DNA of 64,000 bases from JADJLQ01 sp044227925 (GCA_044227925.1 JBGAVW010000023.1:1-64000); one strand, 5' to 3'; positions 18,401 through 26,874 are shown, counted from the stretch's first letter. Notes: generated from the letters alone by a model not told the origin. Numbers and translations are program-made.

Positions 18401-18662
18401 CAAGAATAGAAGCAATCAGGATCCGTTAAATTTTCCGGTTCGGCTTAACAATAAACTGGCTTACCTTAATTCTATTACCAACAAAGGTGATTTTCCTCCA
18501 ACACAATCAAGTTATACTGTACAGACAGAAATGGTCACTAAGATTAATGAAAATATCTTTAAATGGCAAGATTTGTTGAATAAAGAAGTACCGGCATTAA
18601 ATGAGTTGATAAAATCAAAAGCCATAGATCCGATTTCAATTAAAAAGCTGGCCAAACCTTAG
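15471..18662 (+). CDS. Sortilin/VPS10-like beta-propeller protein with many Asp-box repeats, secreted
   Basis: A 1063-residue exported protein: signal peptide (residues 1-23, ending near FYGVSQ), then a low-complexity linker, then two beta-propeller-type regions. I count about eleven Asp-box motifs of the S/T-x-D-x-G-x-T-W kind, such as TTNAGNTW, SEDAGTSW, SVDGGKNW, STDSGETW and TKDGGKNW. A C-terminal region (about 750-1060) holds a FlgD-like beta-sandwich (KLTIHEASGKLIKTF) and a helical tail. Annotated homologues are called glycosyl hydrolase/xyloglucanase-like or sortilin-like, but no catalytic residues can be assigned here. Either glycan binding or an exo-glycosidase role is possible. Confidence 0.8.
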   Translation: MKSLIIKSTIILLIFIMPFYGVSQKQKKSSTSSVPAQVAEVAAPAISFDTTLLGSMSYRLIGPFRGGRSCTVTGIKGNSNVYYMGSTGGGVWKTTNAGNTWKNISDGFFGGSIGAVAVSESDPNVIYVGGGEETVRGNTSFGYGVWKSEDAGTSWKSIGLDKTRFTGRIRIHPTNPDIVYVASMGNIFAPHPDRGVFKSVDGGKNWKKVLFVNDTVGAVDLCLDPNNPRIIYATTWKIRRTPYSMESGGHGSGLWKSTDSGETWKNISANKGLPAGIWGISGVAVSPVNSDRIYTIIENDNGGVYRSDDAGITWTAQSNDRNLRQRAWYYSRIYADTKDKDIVYVMNVSYHKSKDGGKTFTSMNANHGDHHDLWIASENNQRMIIADDGGGQISNDGGESWSTYENQPTAQFYRVTTDNSFPYRIYVAQQDNSTLRIYHRTEGASITTNDWETSAGGESGHLAVDPLNNDIVYGGSYDGLLERTDHSKKVERSVDVHPDNPMGHGAEGAKYRFQWNFPIFFSPHNPKKLYAASNNLHVTYDGGQTWELISPDLTTNDKSKMGPSGGPITKDNTSVEYYCTIFAAAESPRVKDLIWAGSDDGLVHVTKDGGKNWTNVTPPGMPKWTMINSMEPDPHTDGGCYFAATGYKQGDFAPYIYKTEDYGKTWQKITTGINDEHFTRVVRADPKRKGLLYAGTETGMYISLDDGKSWSSFQLNLPIVPITDLTIKNDNLIVATQGRALWIIDDLSPLHQYKSEISKSDIHLFKPLDAYRMGGVGGFFRGGNSLLNGVNHPGGALFSFYLPDAPGKNDTVKLTIHEASGKLIKTFSNYPKDGEENLPVKKGANKFNWNLRYPNAKGFEGLVMWAGSLVGPMAAPGDYQVKLNAKKGTSSQTFKVIQNPNSTRSAEDIQKQVDFINQNNQKLTETHQTIADIRALRTQLSSYRDKIKDDPSMKDVLMRIKNIDSSMTVLEESLYQTKNRSNQDPLNFPVRLNNKLAYLNSITNKGDFPPTQSSYTVQTEMVTKINENIFKWQDLLNKEVPALNELIKSKAIDPISIKKLAKP

Positions 18663-18735
18663 CGATCGTCTTCAGCCTTTGTATCTACATTCACCTGGAT
18701 GACTGAACAATAAATACATATGTGTTTAAATACAC

Positions 18736-18744
18736 TATTTTTGC
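18736..18744 (+). promoter_or_regulatory. -7 box upstream of the DUF4105 gene
   Basis: TATTTTTGC matches TAnnTTTGC exactly and ends 5 bases before the ATG at 18750. This supports that ATG over the one at 18720, which lies upstream of the box, and suggests a leaderless or very short leader mRNA. Confidence 0.55.
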
Positions 18745-18749
18745 AACGC

Positions 18750-19910
18750 ATGTTAAAAAGAAGATCAATTAACATCTGCTTCAGTATGCTCGTGTTTTGT
18801 TTTCCAATGATTTCATTGGCACAAGACAGTATCCGGATTTCATTATTATCTTGTAGCCCTGGTACAGAATTGTATTCCATTTTCGGACACAGTGCTTTCA
18901 GAATTAAAAACTATTCTTCCGGTCAGGATGTAGTATATAACTACGGTACATTTAATTTTAATGATAAAAATTTTTATTTAAAATTTTTACGTGGAAAGTT
19001 AAATTATTATCTTTCCGTAACCCGTTTTGATAGGTTCATGTATGAATATACTGCTGAAAACAGATCGGTGTACGAGCAGGTTTTTTCAATGAATTTAGCC
19101 CAAAAAGAAAAGCTGTATAACGACCTCAGGAAAAATGCATTACCTGAAAACAGAGCCTATAAATATGATTTTTTCTGGGATAATTGTTCTACCCGGATGA
19201 GAGATATGATACAAAGTCAGTATGCTGATTCTTTAATATATCCTGTATTTAATATCAAATCATTCAGGTCTTATTTGCACGATTACCTGAAAGACCAGCC
19301 ATGGTCCCGGTTTGGTATAGATCTGATATTGGGATTGCCTTGTGACGCTCCGGCGGGCACTCGTGAAGCAATGTTTCTGCCATTAGAAATGATGAAAGCA
19401 TACGATTCCACATTCCACGAGGATAAAATGATCGCCTCACACTCGAGAGAGATTCTATCTGCTGTCGACCATGTTTCTAAAAAAAATATATTCACCCCCT
19501 TGCTGGTTTCAATATTGATTTTACTTGTTTCTTTGTTTTTAAAACAATTAAAATCAACTAAGCTTTGGTCTAACCTCTTTTTTATAATTACCGGACTTGC
19601 AGGTTGTATCATATTTTTTTTATGGTTTTTATCGGATCATCTTACCACAAAAAATAATCTACATTTTATTTGGTCTAATCCCCTGCTGCTGCTGTATCCA
19701 TTCAGGCATTCAATTTTCACAATTAGTCAGACACGGATTTTAAATACAGTTTATTTTATTGGACTTGCCCTTCTCATTCTGACTTTTCCAATTTCCATAC
19801 AAAAAATGCCCCTGGCCTGTGTTCCTCTATGGCTAAGCCTCATGGTAATTAGTTGGCCTGAAACAGTTTTTTATGAAAAATGGAAGAAAAATGGAAGAAA
19901 AAAAGGATGA
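18750..19910 (+). CDS. DUF4105 membrane protein (lipoprotein N-acyltransferase Lnb-like)
   Basis: A 386-residue protein with signal peptide (CFSMLVFCFPMISLAQ), a periplasmic DUF4105 domain and about four C-terminal membrane helices. Candidate active-site features are SCSPGTELYSIFGHSAFR (Cys, then His) near the N-terminus and FFWDNCSTRMRD with an invariant-looking Cys. As I recall, DUF4105 proteins of Bacteroides were recently shown to N-acylate lipoproteins (Lnb), filling the gap left by absent Lnt; I apply that by family membership only. The start at 18750 is preferred because a -7 promoter box overlaps the upstream alternative. The ending has a short repeat, EKWKKNGRKKG. Confidence 0.72.
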   Translation: MLKRRSINICFSMLVFCFPMISLAQDSIRISLLSCSPGTELYSIFGHSAFRIKNYSSGQDVVYNYGTFNFNDKNFYLKFLRGKLNYYLSVTRFDRFMYEYTAENRSVYEQVFSMNLAQKEKLYNDLRKNALPENRAYKYDFFWDNCSTRMRDMIQSQYADSLIYPVFNIKSFRSYLHDYLKDQPWSRFGIDLILGLPCDAPAGTREAMFLPLEMMKAYDSTFHEDKMIASHSREILSAVDHVSKKNIFTPLLVSILILLVSLFLKQLKSTKLWSNLFFIITGLAGCIIFFLWFLSDHLTTKNNLHFIWSNPLLLLYPFRHSIFTISQTRILNTVYFIGLALLILTFPISIQKMPLACVPLWLSLMVISWPETVFYEKWKKNGRKKG

Positions 19911-19999
19911 TTATCGTCAGGAGCATTAAAACAGAAAGGGTACTAAATGTTAAAACTAAAAAAAGAAATCACAAATTATTTTATTTAGAATTCTTTGAT

Positions 20000-20007
20000 T
20001 AGCTTTG
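20000..20007 (+). promoter_or_regulatory. Candidate -7 box for the PAP2/haloperoxidase gene
   Basis: TAGCTTTG fits the TAnnTTTG consensus and lies 68 bases before the ATG at 20075, in an otherwise A+T-rich 164-base intergenic region. There is no well-spaced -33 TTTG, so confidence is modest. Confidence 0.4.
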
Positions 20008-20074
20008 TATAGCTAAAATGGTGAAAACCAGAAGCTAAGACAAAATAATTACTACTTAGAACCTACGAAATCAT

Positions 20075-21469
20075 ATGTATTCAAAGATTTTTAGAATCCT
20101 ATCCTTATTTCTGATTGTTTCATTGATTACATCATCATGTGTTACCAATCATGAAGATGACCCTGAAGAGCTTGGAAAAATTGCTCCGGTAAAATCATTC
20201 GACGCCGATGTATCCGTACAATGGTATAAATTGTTTCTTGAAGTGGATCGATTTTCACCTGGATACAGACCCCCTGCTGCCGCACGCATGCTTGGTTATG
20301 TAGGGTTAGCTGCATACGAAGCTGCTGTACCCGGGATGCCTGAATATAATTCGCTGGATAACCTTTATCCTGAATTGAATGTTCCGGCTATAGAGAAAAA
20401 CAAAGAATACCACTGGCCTACCGTTTTAAATGCAACATATTATCATCTTTTTAAAAAGTTTTATCCCAACGTAGCACCCCTCTATGCTCAGCGCATGGAC
20501 GAATTGGAAAAACGATTTGAAGTATTGAACGGATTAAAAATAGCCAAAGATATTATGGATCGGTCAAAAGACCGTGGCATTAGAGTGGCAGATGAATTTT
20601 ACAGATGGTCTGCAACCGATGATTTAGGCCACAATGGCTTTAAAAACCCACAGCCTAATGATTACAATCCACCTAAAGGTCCTGGAAAATGGCAGCCAAC
20701 AGCTCCTGACTTTAGCAAAGCATTATTCCCATATTGGGGTAAAGTGAGACCATTTGCACTGGCAAAAAACGAATTGCTTGGCAAGCCTTTTGAATATTGG
20801 GTTGGAGAATTTAGTGAAGATCCAAAGTCTCCAATGTATATCCAAGCTATGGAGGTATATAGCATGACCACTCCTCAAGTCTTCAATAGACAATGGATAG
20901 GTGAATTTTGGTCAGATGATATTTTTGAACAGACTTTTGAACCAAGTGCAAGGTGGATTTCAGTCGCCAACCAGGTCATACAGGCTGAAAATACAAATCT
21001 AGAAACTAGTGTATTTCTGTTTGCAAAATTAGGAATGGCCATGGCAGATGCTGCTATTGCCATCTGGAATACCAAATACACATACAATGTAGAAAGACCA
21101 GTTAGTTATATTAACAGGCTCATCGACCCTAATTGGAAACCCAGCCTGGATAATCATGTAAGTGGATTAAAAGGCATTACACCACCTTTCCCTGCTTATC
21201 CTTCAGGCCATTCCGGTTTTGGAGGCGCTGCCGCGAAAGTACTAAATTCCGTATTTGGTGAAGATTATGGAATGACTGATAAGAGCCATGAATTAAGGAC
21301 CGAATTTAATGGCGTACCCCGAACATTTGAATCTTTCAATGAAATGGCAGAAGAAAACGCCCTTTCACGTATATATCTGGGAGTTCATTTCAGGATGGAT
21401 GCTGATGAGGGATTAGATCTGGGCGAAAAAGCAGCTAAAAAAGTAAATTCATTGCCCTGGAAAAAATAG
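20075..21469 (+). CDS. Vanadium-haloperoxidase / PAP2-superfamily lipoprotein
   Basis: A 464-residue exported protein with a lipoprotein-type signal (LIVSLITSSC, Cys at about 22). The PAP2/haloperoxidase phosphate- or vanadate-binding site is in the last third: NVERPVSYINR (KxxxxxxRP-like), PSGHSGFGGAA (SGH motif, about residue 377) and SRIYLGVHFRMDADEG (SRxxxxxHxxxD). It therefore binds phosphate or vanadate and may be an acid phosphatase or a haloperoxidase-like enzyme. The all-helical first part fits the non-heme haloperoxidase family. It appears monocistronic. Confidence 0.85.
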   Translation: MYSKIFRILSLFLIVSLITSSCVTNHEDDPEELGKIAPVKSFDADVSVQWYKLFLEVDRFSPGYRPPAAARMLGYVGLAAYEAAVPGMPEYNSLDNLYPELNVPAIEKNKEYHWPTVLNATYYHLFKKFYPNVAPLYAQRMDELEKRFEVLNGLKIAKDIMDRSKDRGIRVADEFYRWSATDDLGHNGFKNPQPNDYNPPKGPGKWQPTAPDFSKALFPYWGKVRPFALAKNELLGKPFEYWVGEFSEDPKSPMYIQAMEVYSMTTPQVFNRQWIGEFWSDDIFEQTFEPSARWISVANQVIQAENTNLETSVFLFAKLGMAMADAAIAIWNTKYTYNVERPVSYINRLIDPNWKPSLDNHVSGLKGITPPFPAYPSGHSGFGGAAAKVLNSVFGEDYGMTDKSHELRTEFNGVPRTFESFNEMAEENALSRIYLGVHFRMDADEGLDLGEKAAKKVNSLPWKK

Positions 21470-22059
21470 TATTTGTTTGTTCTAATTCAATTTACTATAA
21501 TCACTCTTCATAATCTGTAAATGCACTAATGATATTATCAAGACTTTAGGTAATCCTTTGTTGAAATAAAGCTACTCTGGGTCAGCTGTGCTAAGTAATA
21601 ATTTTGGTTGATATGTCATTTTTTCTCTGTCTGCCAAAGAAAAAATAATGAAAGATTGTCAGAGAATAAGGTCCTCATAACTCCTATATTTAAAATCAAA
21701 AAGTCTGGAAGGCGTTCCACAAATCCAACCTCTTCATCTACTCTGTATAACATTTCAAGAGGCAAACTCTTGATGGCGAGTGTACCTTGCTCACGGATTT
21801 CCAGGCAAGATTAATTGCTGGACGGTGATTTTACTTAGCTTTGAATTGGTTTTGGTTATAGCATGAAAATCTCTATTCCTGCTTGAACCTGTTCAGGTGG
21901 GGCTGTATTTTTTGGTCTAGGCCTTTGCTTGGCATTTGAGCCAATGAATTATCAGTGTATTCATTTTTAATCTTTTTACTAAATATCCCTGTTCTTACTC
22001 GATCTATTTCCTTCAATAAAATTAAGTTGATTAAATATTTATGATTTCCACAGCAGACC
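21470..22059 (-). other. 590-base gap with possible decayed coding remnants
   Basis: No intact gene is visible. On the minus strand, an uninterrupted frame of about 60 codons between roughly 21810 and 21620 (containing LPLEMLYRVDEEVGF) has protein-like composition but no start codon and no recognised family. A further minus-strand frame of 67 codons (21873-22076) runs into the end of the M1 peptidase gene and looks non-coding (many Lys/Asn/Ile). I read this as an eroded gene or spacer. No terminal inverted repeats were seen. Confidence 0.3.
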
Positions 22060-23904
22060 CTACCTATTATATTCATTATTTTCTCTATTGATATCAGCCA
22101 TCCGTTCCGAGGGATCTATCACTAATGATTTTATATTTGAAAGAGGTTGCTTGATTTGCAGTGTGTAGGTGGGATATGTCCAGGTCCAATCTTTGTTTAT
22201 ATTTATTTTATACATTGACCATTCCTGCTTCTTTTCTCCGCGCATCAGATCAAGTGGTATGTACTCGATGTATGAGGAACCATCTTTTAATGTTACCATC
22301 AGATCTATAGGCATTATAAAAGGTTTTACTTTCCTGATCCGTACTGAAGTCATTCCATTGGTTTCAAACACACTGTCTATTCCATAATCTCTTTGTTTAA
22401 GGCTGTTTACGAAGTATTCTTTATACCAATCCAACTCCATACCACTACCCTTTTCAAAAATCCGGATGAGGTCGTTTGGATTGGGATGTTTAAATTTCCA
22501 GGTATTAAAATAGTCAAGTAAACATTTTTCAAAAACCGGCTTGCCAACGATGTATTCAAGCTCATGCAAAAACACTTCCCCTTTCGAATAAGCCGAAATA
22601 CCGTAACTGGAATTTGTTTCATAATGGTCCGAATGCGTACTAAGTGGCTCTTCCCTTCCACTTTTTACAAGGTTAAAATATCCATTGTAAGCTGAAGTAT
22701 AAGCGTTGGTGCCATAAATATCTGTGCTGCCCTGATCATTGATTTCTGCCAGAATTTTATCCTCGGCATAGCTGGTAAATCCTTCGTCCATCCATGGGTA
22801 CAGGCTTTCATTTGATCCCAGCACCATTTGATACCAACTGTGCATCAATTCATGTGTAGCAACACCAACCAGTCCACTCATGCTGCCTTCCCCCATGATA
22901 AGTGTACTCATTGGATACTCCATGCCGCCATCACCCCCTTGCACAAAAGCATAATATTTATAAGGATATTTGCCAAAATTTTTATTGGCAATCATAAATA
23001 CTTTATTCATTATAGCAGGCAATGCTGCCCAGGTGTTTTTGGTTTTTTCATTTTCCTGGTAGAAAAAATGCATATCGATCCCCGCATCGTTTATTAGATG
23101 TGTATGCTTGTACTCCGGATCAGCAGCCCACATAAAATCATGCACATTCAATGCCTTAAAATGCCAGTGTAATTTATCACCCTCAGGCAATTTGAGTTTT
23201 TCACCCGGGGATTCGTAACCATGACCGACCTCATTTGCATTCTGAATATACCCGCCTGCTGCAACCAAATACCTTTTGTCCAGATGGATTTTGACATCAA
23301 AATCTCCCCAGACTCCATAAAACTCCCGTGCTACGTAAGGGTTAGCATGCCAGCCCTGGTAATCGTACTCACAAAGTTTTGGATACCATTGACTCATAGA
23401 ATAGGCTATTCCTTCCCTATTATCTCTGCCTGTTCGACGGATTTGTTTAGGTACCTGAGATTTCCATTTCATTTCCATAGTGGTTTTTCCTTTCGGTTTC
23501 AAAGGAGTTGCAAGCTTTACTTCCAAAATAGTACCTTCGACCTGAAATTGTACGGGCATTCCATCTTGTTTTAATGTGAGTATATGGTGATACCCAATTT
23601 CATCTTCAGTTAGTTTTGAAATCCTGTCCTTTACTCTTGCATCAGGATCAGGTAAGTTTTGGGATCGGGTATCCATGATGGAACCAGGCTGAAACGCATT
23701 ATAATATAAATGATAAAATACACGATCCAGTGTCTCCGGCGAATTATTATAATAGACTAATTTTTGTGTGCCGGTAAATTGATGTGCATTTACATCAAAA
23801 TCAATTTCCATTTTATAGTTTACTTTTTGCTGCCATCTGTCAGGTTGGGAAAAAATGGCAGAATAAAATAGAGTGATAATTGAGATAAAATAGAGTCTTT
23901 GCAT
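22060..23904 (-). CDS. M1-family metallopeptidase, exported
   Basis: A 614-residue gluzincin aminopeptidase. A signal peptide spans residues 1-19. The zinc site is HELMH (351-355) with the third ligand E374 in DEGFT, exactly the HExxH-x18-E spacing. Upstream GGMEY (326-330) takes the place of the GxMEN exopeptidase motif, with Tyr replacing Asn. The N-terminal beta-domain shows the usual MEIDFDVNAHQFTGTQKL opening. It probably degrades peptides in the periplasm or at the outer membrane. A -7 box abuts the ATG. No PorSS sorting domain is present at the C-terminus. Confidence 0.92.
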   Translation of the reverse strand: MQRLYFISIITLFYSAIFSQPDRWQQKVNYKMEIDFDVNAHQFTGTQKLVYYNNSPETLDRVFYHLYYNAFQPGSIMDTRSQNLPDPDARVKDRISKLTEDEIGYHHILTLKQDGMPVQFQVEGTILEVKLATPLKPKGKTTMEMKWKSQVPKQIRRTGRDNREGIAYSMSQWYPKLCEYDYQGWHANPYVAREFYGVWGDFDVKIHLDKRYLVAAGGYIQNANEVGHGYESPGEKLKLPEGDKLHWHFKALNVHDFMWAADPEYKHTHLINDAGIDMHFFYQENEKTKNTWAALPAIMNKVFMIANKNFGKYPYKYYAFVQGGDGGMEYPMSTLIMGEGSMSGLVGVATHELMHSWYQMVLGSNESLYPWMDEGFTSYAEDKILAEINDQGSTDIYGTNAYTSAYNGYFNLVKSGREEPLSTHSDHYETNSSYGISAYSKGEVFLHELEYIVGKPVFEKCLLDYFNTWKFKHPNPNDLIRIFEKGSGMELDWYKEYFVNSLKQRDYGIDSVFETNGMTSVRIRKVKPFIMPIDLMVTLKDGSSYIEYIPLDLMRGEKKQEWSMYKININKDWTWTYPTYTLQIKQPLSNIKSLVIDPSERMADINRENNEYNR

Positions 23905-23908
23905 ATCT

Positions 23909-23916
23909 CAAATATA
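23909..23916 (-). promoter_or_regulatory. -7 box at the start of the M1 peptidase gene
   Basis: The minus strand reads TATATTTG, a perfect TAnnTTTG, ending 4 bases before the ATG at 23904. This again predicts a leaderless or nearly leaderless transcript. Confidence 0.5.
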
Positions 23917-23961
23917 GGATTTAGACAGTAAACCACATCCAACGGGAATGGGTGATTTTTT

Positions 23962-24480
23962 TTAGAGCCTTATTCTTTTTTCGAAACAATTACACATAAT
24001 GGCGGGACGATGATAATAACAATAGCCAATAGCCTCATGATAATTCATATGATTATATAAGTTTTGAGAATACGGATTGCCAATAAATGCATCAAGCCTA
24101 ATCACATCATAACCATTACTAATAGCAAAGTTCTCAGAGAAAAAAACCATTTTTCTTCCTAATCCTTTACCTTGATGGGCCGGGTGGCTGACCAATCTGT
24201 GTATAACCATTATTTTCCCTGTTGTATAGGCCCATTTGATACCACCATATTGAGGGTCTTGTTGATCGTCCAAGGTGACAGCTGCCCTAATTTCTCCATC
24301 TCCTTTCAAAATCCAGGTGGAGCCAGCTGCTACGTTGTCTTGCAGGTCTTCCCTGGTAGGATATTCATCGTTCCATTGATATATACCTTTAGCTTCAAAT
24401 GCTTTTATCGATAGCTTGTATAGATTAAAAATCTCAGCAACATCTGAAATGGTTGCTTTAGTGATGTCATTAAAATCCAT
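23962..24480 (-). CDS. GNAT-family N-acetyltransferase
   Basis: A 172-residue acetyltransferase. Motif A is clear: the beta4 strand KIMVIHRLVSHP followed by the acetyl-CoA pyrophosphate loop HQGKGLGRKM, then motif B with NPYSQNLYNHMNY, the common last-helix Tyr region. Cytoplasmic, substrate unknown. The protein begins with a helix and WNDEYPTREDL, typical of a GNAT subfamily common in Bacteroidota and Firmicutes. It lies between the M1 peptidase and the EI24-like gene with gaps of about 45-60 bases, possibly co-transcribed. Confidence 0.87.
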   Translation of the reverse strand: MDFNDITKATISDVAEIFNLYKLSIKAFEAKGIYQWNDEYPTREDLQDNVAAGSTWILKGDGEIRAAVTLDDQQDPQYGGIKWAYTTGKIMVIHRLVSHPAHQGKGLGRKMVFFSENFAISNGYDVIRLDAFIGNPYSQNLYNHMNYHEAIGYCYYHRPAIMCNCFEKRIRL

Positions 24481-24524
24481 TAAAGTAAAAATACTATTGG
24501 TTTATTTTATTACAAAATATACCA

Positions 24525-25280
24525 TCACAATGCGTAGGTTGGCCGGAATACCCGAGGTGCGGTTTTTAAAGTAGCCGCCGCAACGGACAGGCTGGGGGCA
24601 AAAAATAAACCGATTACCGGAATAAGTATCAACAGCATAAAAATGGCTCCTATTCCAAAACTGAATCCCAGATTTTTTCGTATAAAATCTGCACTACCAC
24701 TGATGCTGAAATACCGGCTGAGTGTAAAATCCATCGTACAAAATCCTACATACATTGCCTGAATTATGAATATCCCCGGAGCAGCGAGAAATCCCAAAAA
24801 AGGAACAAAACCCAATAAAACAAATCCAGTGGTAAATAACAATTCTTTAATGAACTTCCTCAGACCAAAAGATCCGGCACGAATAAAATCATGGATTGTA
24901 GTTTCATCCGATTCGTTTTTATAAGAAACTGAATATCCGGCCACTGCTTCTTCTACTCTCCTTGAAAGTGAAGTCAATAGAGGTGCCAGCATTACAAGAA
25001 TAACATATTTGTATAATACCACTCCTGTAGTCGCGATACCGACATTTATTAATCCTGAAGAAATTTTTGATAATATCCGTGAATTAGAATCAGAAGGAAA
25101 TATGGTATAAATAATGTCGTGCAAATTATCAGACCAGTACCATGCGCTTACCCCTACCAATAATCCGTAAAATACACTGATAAGTCCAGGGATAAATAGA
25201 TAAGCCCATAATTTTTTATCCACTATTATAGTCCATGCCTCCCAATAGGCTTTGACGGCCGATAGTAAATCCTTAATCAC
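24525..25280 (-). CDS. EI24/CysZ-like integral membrane protein
   Basis: A 251-residue membrane protein with about four to six hydrophobic segments (around 26-46, 67-88, 95-110, 140-175, 205-235). The opening with AYWEAWTIIVDKKLWAYLFIPG matches the EI24-domain family, which includes the CysZ sulfate transporter. Sulfate transport is possible, but no cys genes are nearby. The start codon is GTG at 25280; no in-frame ATG occurs close by. A long inverted repeat and a -7-like box lie just upstream, suggesting control by a dimeric repressor. Confidence 0.72.
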   Translation of the reverse strand: MIKDLLSAVKAYWEAWTIIVDKKLWAYLFIPGLISVFYGLLVGVSAWYWSDNLHDIIYTIFPSDSNSRILSKISSGLINVGIATTGVVLYKYVILVMLAPLLTSLSRRVEEAVAGYSVSYKNESDETTIHDFIRAGSFGLRKFIKELLFTTGFVLLGFVPFLGFLAAPGIFIIQAMYVGFCTMDFTLSRYFSISGSADFIRKNLGFSFGIGAIFMLLILIPVIGLFFAPSLSVAAATLKTAPRVFRPTYAL

Positions 25281-25285
25281 GCAAA

Positions 25286-25293
25286 CAAAATAA
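25286..25293 (-). promoter_or_regulatory. Candidate -7 box for the EI24-like gene
   Basis: The minus strand reads TTATTTTG, one mismatch from TAnnTTTG, 5 bases before the GTG start and directly downstream of the inverted repeat at 25297-25322. The arrangement is what an operator-promoter would look like. Confidence 0.4.
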
Positions 25294-25296
25294 CAC

Positions 25297-25322
25297 TATA
25301 ACAAACAAACTTGTTCGTTATA
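25297..25322. promoter_or_regulatory. 26-base inverted repeat, candidate TetR-type operator
   Basis: Left arm TATAACAAACAA and right arm TTGTTCGTTATA are reverse complements with a single mismatch, separated by AC. Size and near-zero spacer resemble TetR/AcrR-family operators rather than a terminator: there is no T-tract, and it sits just upstream of a -7-like box and the GTG start of the EI24-like gene. No TetR gene is in the window, so the regulator would act in trans. Confidence 0.5.
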
Positions 25323-25387
25323 TTTTATTAATAATTTGTGAATGATGAAGTATCAACGAATACTATTCTACTATTCCTGATGTAAAA

Positions 25388-26773
25388 TCAGGCAGTGGCT
25401 TTCTTTCGTTTCGTCTTGAATAATTCAGTGATGTCTTTTTCTTTCATATAATCCAATTCAGCAAAATTAGCCGAAACAAATTTCTTTATTTCCTGATAGT
25501 CTTTGCCTCGCTTGTCACTGTATTTTGTCAACAGTTTGTGTATAAACTTTTGATTTAATGACTGTACATCCTGGTTGAATTTTTCATTAGAGAAAATTTT
25601 CATATAGATATTGAAGATCTTGGAAATTTCAAAATAGTTTTGATATTCACCTTCATCCAGGTTATTAAGCAATGTTTTAAAATAACCAAGAATGGTATTT
25701 CTGACCGTTGCATTAATCACCGACAGTCCTTCATTGGATTCATAAAAATTACGCACTGCTTCGATGGTATCTTCATGCATATACCCTTTGGAGTGAATCA
25801 CTGCAGCTAATTCATAGTACCTTTTAATATCGTCTTGTATTGAAGGATCCATGATTTCGTTTGCGTTTTGATCAACCTGTGCATCAAAATTGATGCCTTC
25901 ATTATGCATTTCATGCAAGAATGTGAAGTAATGATCGCAAAAAGAGGAGTCGTTTTTACGGCTTTCATTGACGAGGTTTTTCAATGCTATTTTATCAGCC
26001 CCTTCCATAGGGTAAAAATTGGTGATGATAAAAATCAGGTCCCAATATTCTGAAAGGTGGTATAGCTTTTCGTTATTGATCAATGCACTCAGATAAGGTT
26101 TTAAGCTGGAATTGTCTGAAAAGTTTTTTACTCTGTGCAATAAAAACTCTTTCAATGGAATTTTGAGGCTCTTGAGATCTTCAGGAGTATTGGGAAACTC
26201 TGCGGAATGATAAGGTACACCTTCGAATTGGCGGGCATACTTTGCCAATGCCAGTTTTCTGGATTGGCTGTCTGGGAAATGATGGGCTTTGATGGGTTCA
26301 AAAAACAATTTAGATCTTTTATTCTCCAAATTATCTACCAGGTTTGACACCCAGATATCACTGGAAAGTCCAAATCCAATTTGTAATGTTTGACCTGTTT
26401 TGTTTTTGAGTAATTCAAAATTATTACAATTGGCAAGTGCTTTTACTGCCAATCCAAATTGATCCTGGGGTCTCCTGTATTTACCAAATTCATCAACATC
26501 TCCACGAAGTACAGTATATCCTAAAATCTTTGGCAGATACACACCTTCAAAATCAGGATGCATAAGGCACTGTTCCAAATCAATCAATTGTAGTGGTTTG
26601 GACTGGCCAACTTCCATATATAGTTCATGTATTTCCGGTTCGAATTCATCCCTAAGTGCCTGAAAATTTGCCTCAGAATCTTCTTCGAGTAAAGCTTCTA
26701 AAGAACTGGAGGCCTGCACCCTGGATTTTATGTCTTCGACCAAGTTTACATATTTTGAATCAAGTTTTTCCAT
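25388..26773 (-). CDS. Conserved-looking protein of unknown function (461 aa)
   Basis: I do not recognise this family. The ATG at 26773 (MEKLDSKY) is preferred over 26797 because the hairpin terminator of the preceding gene extends close to 26799. The protein is soluble, acidic, rich in Leu, Asn, Lys and Glu, and mostly helical by appearance, with no signal peptide, membrane segment or Cys-rich site. A central helical region (about 290-440) with many Asn/Tyr/Phe residues might form a repeat scaffold. It ends in a basic tail (FKTKRKKATA). It is downstream of rpsP on the same strand but separated by a terminator. Confidence 0.7.
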   Translation of the reverse strand: MEKLDSKYVNLVEDIKSRVQASSSLEALLEEDSEANFQALRDEFEPEIHELYMEVGQSKPLQLIDLEQCLMHPDFEGVYLPKILGYTVLRGDVDEFGKYRRPQDQFGLAVKALANCNNFELLKNKTGQTLQIGFGLSSDIWVSNLVDNLENKRSKLFFEPIKAHHFPDSQSRKLALAKYARQFEGVPYHSAEFPNTPEDLKSLKIPLKEFLLHRVKNFSDNSSLKPYLSALINNEKLYHLSEYWDLIFIITNFYPMEGADKIALKNLVNESRKNDSSFCDHYFTFLHEMHNEGINFDAQVDQNANEIMDPSIQDDIKRYYELAAVIHSKGYMHEDTIEAVRNFYESNEGLSVINATVRNTILGYFKTLLNNLDEGEYQNYFEISKIFNIYMKIFSNEKFNQDVQSLNQKFIHKLLTKYSDKRGKDYQEIKKFVSANFAELDYMKEKDITELFKTKRKKATA

Positions 26774-26798
26774 ATTAATATTCTTTTTTAAAAACAAA

Positions 26799-26830
26799 AT
26801 CTGGTAAGACTTTGGAGAGCCTTACCAGAT
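26799..26830 (-). terminator. Rho-independent terminator after rpsP
   Basis: Read on the minus strand, ATCTGGTAAG and CTTACCAGAT form a perfect 10-base-pair stem with a 12-base loop, followed by TTTTGTTTTT. It lies 44 bases after the rpsP stop codon and 25 bases before the ATG of the next gene. Confidence 0.75.
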
Positions 26831-26874
26831 CAAAATTATAGTAAATTAAATTCTAAACGTTCTAAATCCGCAAC

